Origin: Diospyros lotus
Lineage: Eukaryota; Streptophyta; Magnoliopsida; Ericales; Ebenaceae
Reading direction: 5' to 3'
Length of the DNA stretch: 64,000 bases
Assembly (NCBI RefSeq): GCF_014633365.1
Contig: NC_068350.1
Span: 10,269,922-10,333,921, forward strand
Below, in pieces: positions 58,032 to 64,000 of the stretch. A program made the position numbers and the translations under genes. Each line of letters starts with the position of its first letter. The first letter of the stretch is position 1. Under the pieces are notes generated by a model that was given only the letters and a program-made list of their open reading frames with translations, made no database searches and was not told the DNA's origin.

Positions 58032-59519
58032 TAAGTTAAAACATATTTTTTTTATTTTTAATTTTTTGGTGGATGAAACTGATTTTAATTTCATTTTTTT
58101 AACACATAGAATGAATAATAAGAATAGGAGTTTTAATTTTAAATAATATATGTATATTAGGTGATTTTGTTTAGTTTTTAAGTCGTTGAAAGTTTAATCA
58201 ATATTATTTGGGCAAATTAGAATTAAAGAAAAATCAAAACATTAAACATTAGAATTAAAATGAAAACATTAAATGAGTGAATTCTTGAATGTTTTAATTT
58301 AAAATTTATGATGTGATTTAATTTGTAGCTCAAAAAAGATTTAATTTGTGATGTGATCATTTAATTCAATGCTCTAGCTGCTGGCACGACAAGCATTGGA
58401 ATCAAACATGGAATATTCCATGTTGATCCTACTATAATTGCAATTGCTTACACAAAATTCATAAATTAATTTATGTTTCGCATTAGGTGTGGAGTTTCAT
58501 TTATTTTTGGCATGTTGATTGTGAGGGTTATGAGGTATCAAATTAATTTATTTAATACTCAATATTTTTTAAATGTTAATGAATTACGATGCCAAAAATT
58601 AATGGTAAAGTTTGAAGAGTTATATAATTTTCTTACATGTCTCATGTTTTGGGATATATATAATACTAGTGGATCACCCATGTGATGCATGGATATTGCA
58701 AAAAAAAAAAAATCATTAAAGCGAAAGTTGTATAATTTAGTAGTTACAATAAATAAAAATCATAATAAAGAAGTAAAAAATAAACAAAATAATCGTGTTA
58801 CAATCATGAGAATACAACAAAAGGATTACAAATTTTGAAAGATTTCCTTATATACATTCAAGGGTAGATGAACAATAAAAAGCACATAACTCTATCTCGA
58901 AATCATGTAAAAAATAAACCTAAATTAATATATAATACAATAAGCAATGCGTAAAAAAATACAAAAATTACATGATAACATAAAAAAAGAATAAACGATA
59001 ACCAACATCTTTATTCTAAAATATGTATTCAAGGGTAGACGTTTTTTTTTTTTTAATTTTCACGTGTATTTGTCTCATATGTGCGTACCACATGAATCCT
59101 CAAGGCCTAATTTTTCCTAGTTGCATTCATATCACTCACTTGACAAAATAGTGGTGCTATGTTATACCAGAAGACCAAACTGGATAAAAAAATACGGTTA
59201 AAATTTACTAAATAAAAGTAAAGAAGAATTGAGAAAAGAGAAGAGAGGAAATGGAAGTGTTGAACGGGAATGAAAAGGAAGAAGAAAGAGAGATATTTGT
59301 TTTCTTTTATTATTTTTTCTTCCTTCAAATTCTCCTATTTCTCTCAATTTATCAAATCACATGTCACCATTAAGTTTCCCTTTTTTTCCCACGCTTTGCC
59401 ACACAATCCAAATCTTACTTAACATAATTTTCAAAACACAAATTTAATTTGTATTTAATTTCCTCAAGTCCAACATATAGCACATCTTCGAAGTAGACCA
59501 ATGGGAAAAAAGAGAATTA
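58032..59519. other. AT-rich spacer; possible Helitron-type terminus near 58650
   Basis: No gene was recognised. The text ATATATAATACTAGTGGATC at ~58654 followed by ACCCATGTGATGCATGG is reminiscent of 5' ends of plant Helitrons (a short CCATG/CATGG hairpin next to ATAATACTAG). The required TC start is not seen and no helicase frame is present. A similar TATAATATATATATAGAT text appears at 62188. The 73-codon minus frame at 59107-59328 is low-complexity. Confidence 0.3.
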
Positions 59520-61830
59520 AATAAATGACAATAATCAATTAAGTTGAAAAATAAAATTATGACATTTAAAATTATAAAAAATAAATTTAAATTAATTAAA
59601 TTGTATGTAAAATAAATATAATTTAAATAATCAATTAATTATAGAAATAATAATAATCAAATTTTCAAAATTGATTATTTGACTTTATATATTTCTCCTA
59701 ATAATTAATTACCATATTTAAGATAGGTCAAATTTTTAAAAAAGTAAAAAAAAAAAGTTAAAAAATAAAATTATAACATTTAAGTTATATTTAAAATATA
59801 AGAAAATAAATTTAAATTAATTAAACTATATATAAAATAAAGATAATTTAAATAATCAATTAATTATAAATGGTAATAATTAAATTTTCAAAATTGATTA
59901 TCCATGACTTTACATGTTTCTCCTGACAATCAATTACCACATTTAAGACAGGTCAAATTTTAAGAAAGTAATAAAAAAAATAAAGTTAAAAAGTAAAATT
60001 ATAATATTTAAATTATATATATAATTATAATATTTAAAAATATAAAAAATAAATTTAAATTAATTAAACTATATATAAAATAAGAATAATTTAAATAATT
60101 AATTAATTATATAAATGATAATAATCAAATTTTTAAAATTAATTATCCATATATGACTATATTTTTCATGACAATCAATTACCACATTTAAGATAGATCA
60201 AATTTTTAAGAAATCAACAAAAAAAAATAAAGTTAAAAAATAAAATTATAATATTTAAGTTATATATAAAATTATAACATTTAAAATTATAAGAAAATAA
60301 TTTTAAATTAATTAAACTACATAAAATAAAGATAATTTAAATAATTAATTAATTATATAAATGATAATAATTAAATTTTCAAAATTAATTATACATACAT
60401 GACTTTACATATTTCTCCTAACAATTAATTACTACATTTAAGACATGTCACATTTTTAAGAAAACAACAAATAAAAATAAAGTTAAAAAATAAAATTATA
60501 ACATTTAAGCTATATATAAAATTATAACATTTAAAAATATAAAATAATAAATTTAAAATAATTAAACTATATATAAAATAAGAATAATTTAAATAATCAA
60601 TTAATTATATAAATGATAATAATCAAATTTTAAAAACTAATTATCCATATATGACTTACATATTTCTCCTGACAATCAATTACTACATTTAAGACAGATC
60701 AAATTTTTAAGAAACAACAAAAAAAATAAAGTTAAAAAATAAAATTATAATATTTAAGTTATATATAAAATTATAACATTTAAAATTATAAGAAAATAAA
60801 TTTAAATTAATTAAACTACATAAAATAAAGATAATTTAAATAATTAATTAATTATATAAATGCTAATAATCAAATTTTCAAAATTAATTATACATACATG
60901 GCTTTACATATTTCTCCTAACAATTAATTACCACATTTAAGACATATCACATTTTTAAGAAAACAACAAATAAAAATAAGGTTAAAAAATAAAATTATAA
61001 CATTTAAGCTATATATAAAATTATAACATTTAAAAATATAAAAAAATAAATTTAAAATAATTAAACTATATATAAAATAAGAATAATTTAAATAATTAAT
61101 TAATTATATAAATGATAATAATCAAATTTTAAAAACTGATTATCCATGTATGACTTTACATATTTCCCCTGACAATCAATTACTACATTTAATACAAATC
61201 AAATTTTTAAAAAAGCAACAAAAAAAAATAAAGTTAAAAAATAAAATTATAATATTTAAGTTATATATAAAATTATAACATTTAAAATTATAAGAAAATA
61301 AATTTAAATTAATTAAACTACATAAAATAAAGATAATTTAAATAATTAATTAATTATATAAATGATAATAATCAAATTTTCAAAATTAATTATACATACA
61401 TGACTTTACATATTTCTCCTAGCAATCAATTACCACATTTAAGACATGTCACATTTTTAAGAAAACAACAAATAAAAATAAAGTTAAAAATAAAATTATA
61501 ACGTTTAAATTACATATAAAATTACAAAAAAATAAATTTAAAATAATTAAACTATATATAAAATAAATATAATTTAAATAATCAATTAATTATATAAATA
61601 ATAATAATCAAAATTTTAAAATTGATTATTCATACATGATTTTACATATTCCCTCTAGTGATCAATTATCACATTTAAGACATGTCACATTTTTAAGAAA
61701 GCAATAAAAAAAATAAAGTTAAAAAATAAAATTATAACATTTAAGTTATATATAAAATTATAACATTTAAAATTATAAAAAAATAAATTTAAATTAATTA
61801 AACTATATATAAAATAAAAAATTTACTTGA
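59520..61830. repeat. ~247-bp tandem array, nine copies
   Basis: The landmark ACCACATTTAAGACAGGTC and variants occur at 59711, 59936, 60181, 60431, 60682, 60930, 61182, 61432 and 61668, spacing 225-252 bases. Each unit also holds TAAAGTTAAAAAATAAAATT, TTAAATTAATTAAACTA and CATATTTCTCCT. The array is almost pure A/T apart from the landmark. From 60431 to 61432 two subtypes alternate. Confidence 0.9.
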
Positions 61831-63300
61831 CAGTCAGCATTCGGCAATATTACCTGATATCTCAAGATTTCTCCCGATTTAAAAAAGTCTCATTTTTCTG
61901 TAATTTATTTCAATTAAAATTTTATGTTAATATTTAAAAATTAATAATATAGATTAGATCTTGTCTCTTCATATACCAGTATATTTACACATTCTCCAAA
62001 TACTATTCAACCATAAAAAAAACCATTTACGTGTTCCAAGAACTACATGTTTTTCACAAATCTAGACTTAATTAATGACCTATAAAAATTCTATTTTGGG
62101 TAAGCAAAAAAAATTAAAAAATATAATAAAATATCAAAATAGTAATTGGAAATGGGCGAGAAAAATTTTAACGGCTGTTTTGTTATAATATATATATAGA
62201 TGTGAGGTTTAATTAATGTTAAATTTAAACTAAAAACTTAATTTTAATTGTTAAAAATTTATAATTAAATAACAAAATTGGGTCCGTTAGAGGTTCAGGT
62301 AGGTGAGTGTTTTAAAAATAAATTATTAATAAAATTTAAATAAAATTTTAATTTTATATTTAGTATTATTTAAAAAAGTTTATGTTATTAATATTAATAA
62401 TATAGTTAAATAATTTTAGTAGGATTAAATAAAATTATTTTGCACAATTGGGGTTTTAAATGTATAATCTTAATAAAATTAGATATTAATATATAATTTT
62501 AATTAAATTAATAATAATCACAATTAGGGTTTTAAATGTGGTGTGGTTGGGACTTTGGTTCACGGGTTTGGTTAATTGTAAATTTGGAATAAATTTAAAA
62601 TTTGTAAAATAATTTATATTAAATTTTTATTAAGTTATTAATATTACTATAAATTTGGTTGTTAAATAATTTTTTAGGGCCAAATCAATGTTTTCTTAAT
62701 TAATTTTGATATTTTGACTTTAATTTTAATTAAAATAATTATTCATAAAAAAAAATGGTGTATTAGTAATGTTCTTAAGAATATAGCCTAATTTTTTAAC
62801 TTTATTTTTTATTAAATCTCTTGTTAGAAATTAAAATAATTTAATTTTTTAATTTTATTAATTATATATTATAAATTTAAAATAATAAATATATGTTTTT
62901 TAATTTTTTAATAATATGGGTTTCAAGATTTAAGCAAGGTTTAATTTTAGGTTTAATGAAGACTAATCTTAACAAAATTATACAATAATACATAATTGAA
63001 ATAAACACAAACTTGTTGTTTAGTGTAGTTTAAATCAAAAAAATTTAGTTTAACGATAAATAATATGTTTAAATATAACAGTTGAATGTTCAATAATATA
63101 GTTGTCGAGTTAGTTATTTATTTAACATAATATTAAAATTATAACTACAAATATAATGTTATTAATTATTTGGTTAAACTTTTGTTACTTGGTAAAAAAT
63201 TTAAAGTTCTGTACGTCTGAAAGTGAAATTATAAATTACGTACTAAAGGATGGTTTTGTGAATTTTCAAGATAATTTTTTTCGTCATACATATTATTTAA
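61831..63300. other. AT-rich DNA upstream of a CACTA transposase
   Basis: No gene or repeat boundary is clear. The stretch includes short TTAAATTTAAA-like text and probably belongs in part to the CACTA element whose transposase starts at about 63301. A CACTA tip was not found here. Confidence 0.4.
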
Positions 63301-64000
63301 TTTAAAATAGAAATTCCGTCGCATCGTAAGTGGATTGATAATAGGTGTAACCCAAGAAGGGGTGGGATTACCAGAGAATTTTATGAGGGTGTCGATGAGT
63401 TCATTCAATTTGCGTCTACCCAAGAAAGTTTCAGAAGATTAGAAGGAAAGTTAAAGTGTCCTTGTATGAAATGCGAGTGTCTAAGGTTTAAATCAGCCAA
63501 TGAGGTGAAAAGAGATATTTGTAAACATGGATTCATGAAATGTTATTATTATTGGATGCATCATGGTGAAGAAGTGTCTGTTGTGCCTCATTCAGTTGTT
63601 GAAAATAAATATTATAGAGAAGACAATTTTAGGAATCAGTTTAATTCCTATGAACAGATGGTAATGGATGTGGCTGGACTATCAAATGCATCATATATAA
63701 TGCAAGAGACTGGTACTGGAAGTGGTTATCAGACTTACAATGTAGATGAAGCACCAAATGAAAATGCACAAGCATTTTATGACATGTTATCCACTGCACA
63801 AGCTCCATTGTATCCAAACTGCAAAGTAGAAAGTGAACTTTCTGCTGCAGTTAGGATGTTGAGTATAAAGTCTGATTACAACATTCCTGAAGGCGGATAT
63901 AATGAAATCATGCAGTTTATGCATCAAACAATGCTAACTGGTAATCAGCTGCCAACTGATTTTTATCATACCAAGAAATTGGTTTCGCAGTTTGGTCTCG
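63301..64000 (+). CDS. CACTA (TNP2-type) transposase, N-terminal part, cut by window end
   Basis: An open frame runs from 63301 to the window end without a stop. It starts with the transposase-associated domain found at the N terminus of plant CACTA transposases: HRKWIDNRCNPRRGGITRE, then YEGVDEFIQFAS, CPCMKCEC (zinc-binding style), DICKHGFMKCYYYWMHHGE. Linker text and LYPNCKVESELSAAVRM plus NIPEGGYNEIMQFM follow, leading into the TNP2 domain beyond the window. These families normally begin Met-Asp-Arg; here the corresponding codons read TCG CAT CGT and no in-frame ATG exists after the upstream stop at 63298. Either the start is mutated or an upstream exon supplies it. The catalytic part is outside the window. 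Confidence 0.82.

Noticed and set aside
1..64000. CRISPR array, bacterial operon, phage or organelle insertion
   Set aside because: Repeats here are tandem or transposon-derived without unique spacers, and all recognisable genes are plant-type transposable-element genes.

Overview
This is a gene-poor, repeat-dense stretch of a flowering-plant nuclear genome. The evidence is plant-type Ty1/copia, Ty3/gypsy Tat-lineage and chromovirus elements, MULE and CACTA transposons, AT-rich spacers and abundant TA microsatellites. The species cannot be named from the sequence, although a eudicot is my guess. I see no convincing host protein gene, tRNA, rRNA or CRISPR array. Nearly everything recognisable is transposable-element DNA, much of it nested.

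Layout. Positions 1-5.5 kb hold LTR-like debris, a GTCGACTC motif cluster, a degenerate ~20-bp AT-rich minisatellite and a 1.68-kb probable solo LTR inside that minisatellite. A 4.1-kb Mutator-like element (5549-9672) carries ~480-bp inverted repeats, a 10-bp target duplication and a decayed FAR1/MULE transposase. After a second degenerate repeat field with a 511-bp MITE, 11.1-13.8 kb is featureless. A full-length copia element (13775-18838) has 218-bp LTRs with non-canonical TA...TA ends and one nonsense codon. Next come a 2.1-kb long-inverted-repeat element (18899-21017), an LTR-like stretch, and a CACTA end (22506) with a 1.7-kb array of hairpin-forming repeats.

The interval 26-45 kb is a nest. 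A chromovirus-type LTR (26033-~28856) is followed by a 124-bp tandem repeat and a second LTR of the same family (29145-45017, TSD ATTAT). That second LTR is split by Tat-lineage gypsy element A (29700-42503, TSD AAATG, plus strand). Element A has lost most of its 3' LTR U3, and 1.86 kb of an unrelated chromovirus gag-PR-RT sits in its place. A second Tat element, B (45527-58026, TSD GTTTC, minus strand), is structurally complete with two 673-bp LTRs. From 58 to 63.3 kb is AT-rich DNA with a nine-copy ~247-bp tandem array. The window ends inside the N-terminal part of a CACTA (TNP2-type) transposase.

How the genes work together. In A and B the gag-pol frame encodes gag, aspartic protease, reverse transcriptase, a degenerate RNase H, a second archaeal-type RNase H and integrase. 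Convergent to gag-pol, both carry a separate antisense gene between pol and the 3' LTR. It has its own TATA box, a 5'-leader intron of about 330 nt whose acceptor AG directly abuts the ATG, short coding introns, a gypsy-type 'Transposase_28'-like domain, a coiled coil and a conserved C-terminal motif. This is the most interesting system in the window. A second theme is decay: all 18 premature stops I located in the transposon frames can be explained by C-to-T (or G-to-A) transitions at Gln, Arg or Trp codons, as expected from deamination of methylated cytosines.
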